Assembly (NCBI GenBank): GCA_948146395.1
Contig: OX411552.1
Location: 51,884,258 to 51,948,257, forward strand
Direction: 5' to 3'
Origin: Fragum whitleyi
Taxonomy: Eukaryota; Mollusca; Bivalvia; Cardiida; Cardiidae
DNA length: 64,000 bases
A program made the translations under genes and the position numbers. Shown in pieces: positions 55,388 through 64,000 of the stretch (positions within the stretch are counted from its first letter, which is position 1; each line of letters begins with the position of its first letter). The notes under the pieces are model-generated. The model did not search any database. It saw only the letters and a program-made list of their open reading frames with translations, and was not told the origin of the DNA.

Positions 55388-57253
55388 CAGCATAGGCAAT
55401 CGACCAGTCGCTTGGAGTATTGACCAGACCGGGTCAATACTGGTTTAAACCGGTCAATACTGGTCAATTGGTGGTCAACTGGTCAATTCATATAACCATA
55501 CCCTACCATCATGCCTTTGTGTAAAATATTCTTGTATTATGATATTATTGGCTTGATAACTAAGGCAACCTTTATTGATGATGTAGTCATAGAAATGATA
55601 GAAACAAGTTCTTCCATTTTGAAAGGCTACAGGCTTTCTGGTCAATACAGTGGTTGATTGTTGGTCGATTGGTCTTTTCAAGAAGTCATCATACTTTCTT
55701 ACATAAAACAAATTAATGTAGATTTATTTTTTTTTTTGACTTTTTGAAATAATCTGAACATCTTAATAACCATACAGTAAAAGAAACTATAAAAGAGTAA
55801 TAGGAAGAACTTAATACAGTCATTTAAAGGCCAGAATATTTGTATGTACAAGAGCCATGTTGGACATGGCCATCCCCCGCTGCGAAAGCTTGATAGTAAA
55901 ACTGAAGCCTAATATATAAAGGATTCTTTTGAACTTTTAAGACATTTACCCCCTACAAAATCAAAGTATCAAAAATAACAAAGGACAATGACTCTAAAAT
56001 TATTCAAGCAAGAGTTGTAGCTATTATGCATTGCACTTCTCTTCTATGAGTTCTATTCACCCAAAAAGTTTCAAGTTGATAGCTGTTATACTTTAGGAGA
56101 TTTGCTCCAGACAAAATCTAAGTATCAAAAGTAACAAAGGGCAATAACTCCAAAAGTATGCAAACAAGAGTTGTAGTTCCTGTGCACTGCACCACTCCTT
56201 CATGACATCTATCAACCCATTAACTTTCAAGTTGATAGCTATTATACTTAAGGAGATATGCTCCGAACAAAATCTAAGTATTAAAAATAACAAAGGGCAA
56301 AAAATCTAAGTACTAAAAATAACAAAGGGCAATAACTCCAAAATTATGCAAGCATGAGTTGTAGTTCTTGTGCACTGCACTTCTTCTGCACAAGATCTAT
56401 CCACCCATAAAATTTCAAGTTGATAGCTATTGTACTTTGGGAGATATGCTCCGAACAAAATCTAAGTATTTAAAATAACAAAGGGCAATAACTCCAAAAT
56501 TATGCAAGCTAGAGTTGATGTCCTTGTGCACTGCACTTCTCCCATGAGAACCGTCAACCCATAAAGTTTCAAGTTGATAGCTGTTATACGGGCAATAACT
56601 CCAAAATTATGCAAGCAAGAGTTGTAGTTCTCGTACAATGCATTTCTACTTCATGAGATCTATACATCACAAAGTTTCATATTGATAGCTATTATACTTT
56701 AGGAGATTTGCTCCGAACAAAATCTAAGTATTGAAAATAACAAAGGGCAATAACTCCAAAATTGTCCAAGCTAGAGTTTTAGTTATTGTGCACTGCACTT
56801 CTCCTTTATGAGATCTATCCACCCATGAAGTTTCAAGTTGATAGCTATTATACTTTAGGAGATATGCTCCGGCCAAGTTTAGTGACTGAACCTCGGAATG
56901 AGGGAATGACAGAATGATGGACGGAGACCATTACTATATCCCCTCGCCGAAAACGGCGGGGGATAAAAATCTGACTGACTGTTTCTAGATATTTCAGGAT
57001 CTACCAGGGACCAACAAATGTTACACTAATTAAGTATGAACTGTCCTAATGATTTTATTGGTGTGTCTTTGTTTTATCAATATACAATCAATGGTCATTG
57101 AGATGTTAGTTATAAATATTGTTTGACATCTGATAGCAATTATAAATGTGAAAGTGTGCTTATAATTTTATAAGTGTGAAAGTATGGTCAATTAAGTTAT
57201 AATCGGTTAAAACGACCCAGTTAAACCGCCCCGATCAATACTTGCCAACCCTG
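55388..57253. mobile_element. hAT-like element, 1,866 bp, inside the SINE
   Basis: CCTCTAGA stands on both sides (55,380-55,387 and 57,254-57,261), the 8-bp duplication expected of hAT transposases. Ends are CAGCATAGGCAA and, inverted, CAGGGTTGGCAA: 9 of 12 match and both carry the CAG start. GGTCAATACTGG is repeated at 55,432 and 55,452, a subterminal repeat. No transposase remains, and the middle holds a 156-bp array. Confidence 0.85.
55848..56966. mobile_element. 156-bp array element inside the hAT-like element
   Basis: The left end GAGCCATGTTGGACATGGCC is a hairpin, then ATCCCCCGCTGCGAAAGCTT. GCTCC anchors are at 56104, 56260, 56449, 56710 and 56866: steps of 156, 189 (a 33-bp local duplication), 261 (a deletion) and 156. 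The right end is GATGGACGGAGACC, then CCTCGCCGAAAACGGCGGGG. It is the same family as the inner array at 23.1-23.7 kb, in the opposite orientation. Confidence 0.8.
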
Positions 57254-57302
57254 CCTCTAGATTCAAAGTCCAAAGCGCTACCAACTGCACCATGACTGCG
57301 GC
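57254..57302 (-). mobile_element. tRNA head of the interrupted SINE
   Basis: The complement reads GCCGCAGTCATGGTGCAGTT, GGTAGCGCTTTGGACTTTGA, ATCTAGAGG, that is box A and the anticodon arm. Joined to 55,153-55,387 it restores one SINE. Confidence 0.85.
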
Positions 57303-57304
57303 TT

Positions 57305-58386
57305 AAAATTTTGATATTGAAGTAACATTGGTTTTGCTATAAGAGGCATCCATAAATAGTCTCATTTACTGTTGATTACGGATTATTGTATTTATTTAAA
57401 TCCATTTTAAGAAAACAGCTAACCTTTACTTTGTGAAATTATTAAGATTTTTTTTTTCTTGAGATTTTTCACTTGTCCACGGACAACTAAGCAATGAAAA
57501 AGTGCTTGTCCATGCAGCTTCATGGACAAGTAGGACAACTTATTTCAGAACCACTTGATATGCCTGGACACAGCCCTTATATGAACATAGGGGCATCATG
57601 TAATGAATAAACTTGATGAAAGTCATTTAAATAAAACTATCAAGAAAAGTCACCCTGCCTTCTGGTTTCAGAGAACAAGTTTTTAAGATTTCCTCCTTGG
57701 TGTTTATGTAAAAAGGGGATGGGGGCCATTCAGAGCACAAATTTGAATCAAGGGGAATTATATGAACAAAATCTGTAAAGGTCCACTAGATTATGCTACA
57801 TACCTAAATATAAAAGCTCTCTTCTTAGAGAAGAAGATTTTAAGGGATTTGCAAGATTGTTTTTATGTGAAACGGGATATGCCTGGTTGAAGCCAAAATT
57901 TGACATCAAGGGTTTGATAAGAACAAACTTGATAGAGGTCCACTAGATTATGCTACCTACAAAATATAAGCAGGGTTAAACACTAAATACTTTTTGCCAT
58001 CAGCCTGAAGGTTTGGTTTAAACCTATTTATTTTACATTGATTGGGAAACAAGTTCTAACAACTTAGATTAATCCCTCTCTGAAGGACCTATAGGCCAAA
58101 ATTATTACAGGTCCTCTTACCCCTCTATGATAACAACAGGTCCTACATGAAAACCATGAGATAAGATGGTCCATCTGATGCATAATGACTGAAAGATAGT
58201 TCTCCTATCCATGGCTTTGTGTCATTTTTCACACCAATACAAACACAACGATTTATCCGAGCCCATAAGCTGCCCATTTCATAAGGGCGAAAAATTGTTA
58301 GACCACCACCTATGAAGTAGAGGAAAGTCAAGAACAAAGTGATCTAGAATCATGAAAGTTTATACAATTGGTTTCCATGACCAAAG
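57305..58386. repeat. Mixed remnants, no gene
   Basis: 57,540-58,000 is an inverted relative of the 7.1-kb array (AGATTATGCTACATACC, CACTAGATTATGCTACCTAC). 57,430-57,550 repeats CACTTGTCCACGGACAACT and TTGTCCATGCAG text. The rest is unremarkable. Confidence 0.5.
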
Positions 58387-58660
58387 GCCGCCGTCATTGC
58401 GCAGTTGGTAGCACCTCGGACTGTCAATTCAGAGGTCCCAGGTTCGATCCCCAATGGCGGCACTCATTCTTTCCAACTATTTGTCTCTCACCAATGAGTT
58501 GATAATCATAGACCTACGTGAGATAGCAGCTGGAGGCTAGGTGATGTGATGGTTGTACTGGTGAGAGAAATACTGGGAATCCATTTTTAGGTGCTCCAGT
58601 TGTAGCCATATAACAGGAAAAAATTGTTGAAAGCGGCGTAAAACTCCACTCAATCGATCA
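58387..58660 (+). mobile_element. Type 2 SINE, best-preserved copy
   Basis: Acceptor-like arms GCCGCCGT and ATGGCGGC pair, box A TTGCGCAGTTGG and box B GGTTCGATCCC are intact, and the loop CTGTCAA gives anticodon GTC. Body: CACTCATTCTTTCCAACTAT, TTGTCTCTCACCAATGAG, GAGATAGCAGCTGGAGGCTA. Tail: GTTGAAAGCGGCGTAAAACT. Use it as the reference for the other copies. Confidence 0.9.
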
Positions 58661-58746
58661 ATTTTGTGCTTTTGTGTATGCATCCAATATGTTTCTTACA
58701 ACCGGTTGCTGCTATTGTACAAAAGAATTATGCATTTAACCCTTTT

Positions 58747-58805
58747 AATACAAAATAGTAATGTTATGAAGTAAACTTTACTTCATAACATTACTATTTT
58801 GTATT
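58747..58805. repeat. 59-bp perfect palindrome (29-bp arms, 1-bp centre)
   Basis: Left arm 58,747-58,775 (AATACAAAATAGTAATGTTA...) and right arm 58,777-58,805 are exact complements around a single C. No target duplication was identified. Confidence 0.95.
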
Positions 58806-59090
58806 CTGATCCCCTAACTCTTTTACATTGAGATGAGATCATGACATTTCTGGTATTCTGTACACAAAAATCACATGTATGTTTTATATGAAAAGGATAA
58901 AAATGAAATAAAAATATCTTAAGGTAACCTACCAATTTTAGGAATTATGTGTGTCATACCAAAAACATCTGATCATAGATTCTCTTTACATCCCCGGATT
59001 TTCAGTACTGAAATACCAAAGAGTAATTAAGCAAGATTAAACTGACAAAAATTCCAAAGACAAAGGGTTCAACTGTAAGCCCTTAACTCA
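58806..59090. other. Short AT-rich spacer, nothing recognised
   Basis: No structure or frame seen. Confidence 0.4.
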
Positions 59091-59094
59091 TTGA

Positions 59095-59251
59095 CCCTTT
59101 TCATGCAGAATGAATTGCAAGTCCTCTGGTTTAAATAAGAAAATCAGGTATATAAACTAAGATCAGAATGCACATATGCGTGGGCTGTTCTTAGTCTAAC
59201 TCTATACCTCAGGCAAAAGCAGGAATATTCTGAATTAAGCATAACAAGGGG
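59095..59251 (+). mobile_element. Decayed piggyBac-type MITE
   Basis: It begins TTGA/CCCTTTTCATGCAGAATGA and ends TTAAGCATAACAAGGGG-TAATT. Interior GCACATATGCGTGGGCTG and GCAAAAGCAGGAATATT match the 47.5-kb copy. Flanking TTAA sites are mutated. Confidence 0.65.
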
Positions 59252-59312
59252 TAATTGGCATCAATTCAATTATCTTATCTATCTTTGAATATATTTCCAA
59301 CCAACTTCACAT

Positions 59313-59690
59313 ACAGGGAAAGAGACTAGCAGGGGCCCAATCGCCTATGGCCCCTAGATTTTAGGTTTGGCCCCTAGATTTTTTCGGAAAATCCCTATGC
59401 CTCCAATGTTAAATATTGAATTTTTGAAGCCAGGGTCTCTTAAAGTTAAAATTGTTAGTCATTTTCTGACGTAGTTGTAATCCTTTCATGAAACTAGTGT
59501 CTTTGATTGAATACCCAAAGTGAGTTCAGGGGAAAAGACTAGTAGGGCCCCAGTTGCCCATGGCCCCTATAAATTGGAGTAAATGACTAGTCCCCAAATA
59601 CTGAATTTTGTCAGTCTCGGCCCCAAGGTTCAAATGTCTGTTTCAAAGTTCCTGGTCTCAGGTCATTTTCAAAATTCAAATTTCGGACCT
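59313..59690. repeat. Dispersed repeat, inverted partner of 8.33-8.41 kb
   Basis: GACTAGCAGGGGCCC, CGCCTATGGCCCCTAGATTT and TGTTAAATATTGAATTTTTG. A second diverged unit starts at 59,525 (GACTAGTAGGGCCCCAGTTG). Confidence 0.55.
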
Positions 59691-59697
59691 CTAAATA

Positions 59698-60052
59698 CAG
59701 GGCTTTTTCTCTAGAATTTGGGAAGAGGCCTTAGCCTGCTCATTTTGGGAAATTTCAGTGCGCCTTTCAGAAGAATTGGGAAACACATGCTTGATTGAAT
59801 AAAGTATTAAAAGTACAATTCATGCATTTTTTGCAAAGATTGATGATACATAACCCCTTTTTTAGTCTTTTCAGTCATAAAACTTACGTAAATATCAAAG
59901 AAAATGAATTTTGAACACAAAAAATTAATATAGTGCGAAAATCATCTCTCAATTTGGGAAAATTTTCTGCCACAAATGGGAAAAATAGAGCCTTTTTTTA
60001 ATTGGGAAGTAGCCTTTAATAGGCCTCTGTTAAAGAACGAAAAAAAGCCCTG
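59698..60052. mobile_element. 355-bp MITE with CAGGGCTTTTT ends
   Basis: CAGGGCTTTTT at the left and its complement AAAAAGCCCTG at the right match perfectly for 11 bp; GAGGCC follows within 30 bp at both ends. AAATA lies just outside each end. The CAG/CTG ends are hAT-like, but the 5-bp flank match is shorter than a hAT duplication. Confidence 0.65.
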
Positions 60053-60659
60053 AAATATATCCTATTTCAAATAAAAGGTGTTAAGCAGTTAATTACCTGA
60101 TAAACGAATTTTAGGTGAAACTGGCGGTTGAATGTAAATAGGGCAGAAAATGTAAGGTGTGGCCTGAGTTACACATCAGACCAGAAAACTTTGATTGAGA
60201 ACGAGAAATCGTTATTAAATAATATTAAGCAATTGTGATAAAACCAATCAAGAGCTTAGACTAATTCAGAATGTTAAATTTCTGGAACCCTTTCCCCTTG
60301 TAAAGGAACGGCTTGCTTATCCGGCTTCTGCTCCCTCCGACTACTATTAAAGCCGTACGTTAGATTTGGTTCAAGCAGCAATCAATATCTCTGACAATTA
60401 AAAACATTTATTAAATAATGGAGGTTATATTGCATTACTAGTAATTTCTCGATGTAATATGAAGCCTTAAATATACGACTACGGAAGTTTTCCAAGCGGG
60501 GAAATTTGATTAAAAACCGCTTGTGGTTAGACGTAAATCATGTGGAATTACAACAAAAAAGGAAAGATTTTCCAAAACAGATATTAATTACCGATTAGTC
60601 CAAACGATTGCAAGGTGTGCAAGGTATCTAATAAGGTATATCTTTGAATATTCGTCCTA
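60053..60659. other. Unique sequence upstream of the promoter-like island
   Basis: No repeat core. CGGCTTGCTTATCCGGCTTC and CAAGCGGGGAAATTTG raise the G+C locally. It may contain distal regulatory sequence of the 60.7-kb promoter. Confidence 0.35.
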
Positions 60660-60885
60660 AACCTTTGCGTACAGCATCTGGCAGTAATGGCGGCTGGAAA
60701 AAAATGATCGGAAATTTCCGTTTTTTCCGAAGTCATGCGCATGCGCACTTTTTTCTGTGCTGTGATTGGTTACGCCCAGATTTTCCCATTCCTCAAGTGC
60801 ATATCACAAGGTAGATTGAGGCTCATTGCAAAACAATCGTAACTGCCTATAAACATATACAGTTACATCTGTTTTGCGCTTGGAA
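60660..60885 (+). promoter_or_regulatory. Promoter-like island: YY1, NRF1 and CCAAT-type sites
   Basis: GTAATGGCGGCTGG (YY1-type, 60,684-60,697), the perfect palindrome TGCGCATGCGCA (NRF1-type, 60,736-60,747) and GTGATTGGTTACG (inverted CCAAT, ATTGG at 60,765-60,769) sit within 90 bp in an otherwise site-poor window. This set is typical of TATA-less housekeeping promoters in animals. The direction is taken from the ATG and donor downstream. A divergent transcript is possible. Confidence 0.5.
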
Positions 60886-60900
60886 ATGAATATGGTAAGT
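60886..60900 (+). CDS. Candidate first coding exon (M-N-M) with GTAAGT donor
   Basis: ATG-AAT-ATG at 60,886-60,894 is directly followed by GTAAGT, a consensus donor, in phase 0. It lies about 140 bp after the NRF1-type site. If real, the next exon is beyond the window or hidden in the following 3 kb, where I see no convincing acceptor plus frame. Confidence 0.35.
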
Positions 60901-61659
60901 GAATTTTATAAATGTCATTCGAAACTAAATGCGAAATGGACCACCCTTTAAATCTTGGATTTAATGACATAAAGATCTTAACTCTTAAAGAGAATTGATG
61001 TATTAGAAGAAGAGGAAAAACATTTTTGCGGCTCTTATAGTTCCTTGATTTCTAAATATGTATCAAACACCTAATCGCGTTGTTCCAAACACTTAATAAA
61101 TCTCATTGACAAACACAATAACATAATAATATTTGTGTAGTTAACATTATTTTAATGTTAATATTGTTAGTAAAGGAGAGAGAGTTGGAGAAACATGCAG
61201 AGATTAGTGATAATCATTATATACAGACATAGATTACAATAAAAAAAATTAAGTGAAATTGATAAATGTGCATATACTATTGTTGAAGGGATGAGTAAAA
61301 ATTGTATAATTACTACAAGTACTACTACTACCACTACAATCAGTTATAATGACTTTTATTGGGGTGCTTTTAAACGTGATTTGAGAATTTGCTACCAAAT
61401 TTTTAAAATCTTAAAACCTCAATTTTTTATGACTTGCAAAAATTGGTTTGACCCTTGATGTTGATACTTACAGATGAAAAGGATTCTTTGGCCATTGATC
61501 AATAGACGAATGATGTTTGTACCAAAAAGGAAAGAAAGAAAGAAGGGAGAATGGGAAAAAGTATTACAAGTGCTCAATGCAACAATGTTGTAGTGTCAAT
61601 AATATCATAAATCTTTGAACATTTAACCTCTATTATGCAGATTTAAAAAAGTCCTAAGG
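60901..61659. other. Intron-like AT-rich sequence
   Basis: Contains a small (ACT)n tract at about 61,312-61,340 and array-like text (ATAATCATTATATACAGACATAG) that returns at 62,297. No gene. Confidence 0.4.
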
Positions 61660-62290
61660 ATTAATATTGTTAGGCTCTAACTAACATGTTTAACATTCAT
61701 GATAAGGCTCTTATTCATATGTTTATTGATATTGTTAGCAAATATTGTTAGTTAAGCTGACAGACACATCTAAACTTAAACATAACATCTATGATGAGGC
61801 TCTAATTTACATGACACATCTTAACTCTGAACAACATTAATGATGAAGCTCTTATCAACATGTTTATAAATATTAATGTTGTTAGTAACGCTGGGAGACA
61901 TGTCTTAACTCTAAACTTAACAATTATGATAAGGCTCTTATTACAATGTTTATTAATATTGTTAGTAAGGCTTGCAGACTATATACAAGTAGACAAATAC
62001 AATCTAATTGGCAAATATAATAACACACCAATCTTACTTAACTATAAACATATAACATTAATAATGGGGCCCCAATGCTTATTTATACTTAAATATATTG
62101 TTATTAGTACATGTATTAATTTTGTAAGTAAAGCTGCCAGACTATATAGCCAAATACAATCTAATTACCAATATAATGACACATACATCTTAATTTTAAA
62201 ACACATGACTCAATTATGTGGCTCAAATTAACATGTTTGTTATTGCTAATATTGTTAGTTAATCTGCAAGACTCAATAGACTAATACAAA
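61660..62290. repeat. Diverged ~100-bp tandem array (ATTGTTAGTAAGGCT units)
   Basis: AATATTGTTAGTTAAGCTG-ACAGAC, ACATCTTAACTCTAAAC and TGATAAGGCTCTTATT recur six or more times. The 123-codon frame at 61,860-62,231 runs across these units and is a repeat translation. Confidence 0.7.
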
Positions 62291-63099
62291 CGCCTTAGAT
62301 AATCATTATTTACAGATATATATTACAATAAGAAAACTTGTGAAATGGATGTGCACATTCAGGACCTACCTCAGCATAATGTTGTATAAATGGCGCCACA
62401 AAGGATGAGGGATATTGGCAAACTGGCAGGCAGACTATATAGACATATCGTCAATGGGCGATCAAAACATACTAACTCCAGCTTTCGAGCTGTAATTAGG
62501 AGGCTTTGATCCCCCAAGGCCGATATATTACAATCATAAAGTAGTGTGTAAAATGGATAAACGAGCACTTACAAGACCTAACTAAGCATCATGTTGTATG
62601 AATGGTGTTGTAAAGGATGAGTGCAATAATAGGAGGGTGCTTTGGCCATTGACGAGATAGTCATTAGATGGTAAATGTAGATGATGATTTTGAAAATGTG
62701 ATACTTTAGCAGAAGAGCAAAAAAATAAAAATTTGTTTGGATTTTAACAATTTGATATTTTCTGTATAAATTTTACATTAATCTTTTTCATTTGAAACAT
62801 TTAGATGGGAGTTTGTTAATCTTGATAATCCACTAACCTTACATCTGAACTACCAGTATAGACTTACCATAACATAAATTATGCAGTTGTGATTTACAAA
62901 CAAATTAATGTTAATACCATTAAGATAGAAATAGAGAAAATAAGTAAGGTTAATGATTATCAACTGGACTAAATTACTATTAGAAAACTGTGTGAGAAAA
63001 GGATAAATGTGCACATACAGGACCTTATGTAAAGAAATTGTTCTACAAATGCCGCCGCGAATATCAGTGTATAATCAGTATGAAATAAAGTAAGACATC
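62291..63099. repeat. Second diverged array (GATAAATGTGCACATACAGGACC units)
   Basis: Related blocks near 61,255, 62,340, 62,550 and 63,000 share AAATGGAT-AATGTGCAC, TACAGGACCT and AATGTTGTATGAATGG. No gene. Confidence 0.55.
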
Positions 63100-64000
63100 T
63101 ACGAAAATTAATAACTTACTTATATCCTTAGAAACATACAATGCTCTTTAGTGGGAACCACGATAAATTGACCAATGTCAATTTTGTGGGTTAGAAAAAA
63201 CTTATCATAACTACTAAGCCTAAATAATTCACCTACTTATATCAATGAGAACACATAGTGTGACATTAGACGGAGACATGTTGCATTGTCCAGTTAAAAT
63301 ATGTAGGAAGGTTGGAATAAATTATCCTAACTTATAAACTTTGATACTTATATCCTGTGGGAGAATGTGACTTTGGTATATCCACGATGCATTTTCCAGA
63401 TGAAATATGTAAAGTTGTCAGAATAAATCATTGAGAGCATTGTCCAATTCATTTATGTATACAGGTTTGAATATATTATCCTAACTTATTAATTTATAAC
63501 CAAGAGAGCACATAGAGAGACATTGATTGAAACCTCAATGCATTGTCCATTATTTCTTAGGTTGAATTAAACTACCCTAACTTATTTCCACAATGACATA
63601 TAGAAAGACATTGATTCAAAATGAGATGCATTGCCCAATTAAAGAATGTTGAAAGATTGAAATAAATTGTCCTTGTTGAAAGGTTGAAGTAGATTATCCT
63701 ACCTCAATAACCTATCTCTGCGAGAATATATAGAGATACATTGATTCAAAATGTGATACATTGTCCAGTAAAAATATGTTTGTAGATTGAAATTAACTAC
63801 CCTTACTCATTTAATCATTTCTGCAAGAACACAGAGATATGGATTGGAACTGTGGTTAAGTTAAAACAATTTGGCAGGTTAGAATATCTAAATTATCCTA
63901 ACTAATTAATTGATATCCACAAGAACGCCTAAAGACACATTGATTTGATCCTTGGTGTATTGTCCAGCAAAATTAATTTGGCAGGTTGTAATGAATTATT
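63100..64000. repeat. Third diverged array (GATGCATTGTCCA units), running off the window
   Basis: Anchors CATTGTCCA or variants at 63284, 63390, 63438, 63541, 63629, 63759 and about 63958. Units also share ACACATAGAGAGACATTGATT and TTGAATTAAACTACCCTAAC. Spacing is 48-200 bp. Confidence 0.65.

Noticed and set aside
58387..58461. Functional tRNA-Asp gene
   Set aside because: The anticodon stem pairs poorly and the sequence continues directly into the SINE body and tail seen in other copies.
61860..62231. 123-codon plus-strand frame, the longest in the right half
   Set aside because: It runs through a diverged tandem array and its peptide repeats with the DNA units; no motif or splice context.

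Overview
This is a eukaryotic, AT-rich, low-gene-density window that reads as a mollusc genome, most likely a bivalve. The evidence is the repeat content. Many elements share one plan: a hairpin end, a GTCC/GTCT tetranucleotide tract, a core of diverged ~150-178 bp tandem units, and a complementary GGAC/AGAC tract before a second hairpin. That matches the published description of 'pearl'-type elements of bivalves (Helentron-associated, HINE-like), but I could not run a search, so family names are inference. I see no bacterial or viral gene, no CRISPR array, no rRNA and no functional tRNA gene. Almost every open frame of 60-120 codons lies in repeat DNA and is a by-product of it.

Layout. 1-2.1 kb: short tandem units, then a diverged 'ACAATGCACACAAGG' array. 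2.8 kb: a tRNA-derived SINE. 3,369-6,853: a 3.5-kb element with 21-bp terminal inverted repeats (TIRs), an ATAG duplication and a 16-mer (TGTCACAAGTGTAACA) scattered in both orientations; it contains one exon-like membrane-protein frame. 7.1-9.7 kb: pearl-like arrays. 9,746-20,888: an 11.1-kb element with perfect 24-bp TIRs, a CCTGG duplication and eleven CTTAG/CTAAG motifs at each end, inserted into an older pearl-like element whose two halves resume on either side. Inside it are a pearl-like element, a complete 437-bp TRIM retrotransposon with apparently identical long terminal repeats (LTRs), a piggyBac-type MITE and a hairpin. 20.9-35.8 kb: almost continuous pearl-like arrays, several with exact 156-bp or 165-bp periods. 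36-37 kb: small unique islands that may be exons. 39.7-41.5 kb: a CpG-dense DNA-transposon cluster built from CGCACGG/CCGTGCG motifs. 41.7-57.3 kb: more arrays, SINEs, MITEs, a 164-bp near-perfect tandem duplication, and a three-level nest (SINE interrupted by a hAT-like element, itself carrying a 156-bp array). 58-60 kb: an intact SINE, a 59-bp perfect palindrome and MITEs. 60.66-60.90 kb: a promoter-like island with YY1-, NRF1- and CCAAT-type sites followed by ATG-AAT-ATG and a GTAAGT splice donor. 61.6-64 kb: diverged tandem arrays.

Host genes. Only fragments can be argued: a first coding exon with an optimal start context and splice donor at 26,001-26,031; possible 3' exons at 35.8, 36.56 and 37.09 kb; and the promoter/first exon at 60.7-60.9 kb. 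All need transcript evidence. The window looks like intronic or intergenic DNA built up by successive transposon insertions, whose relative order can be read directly from the nesting.
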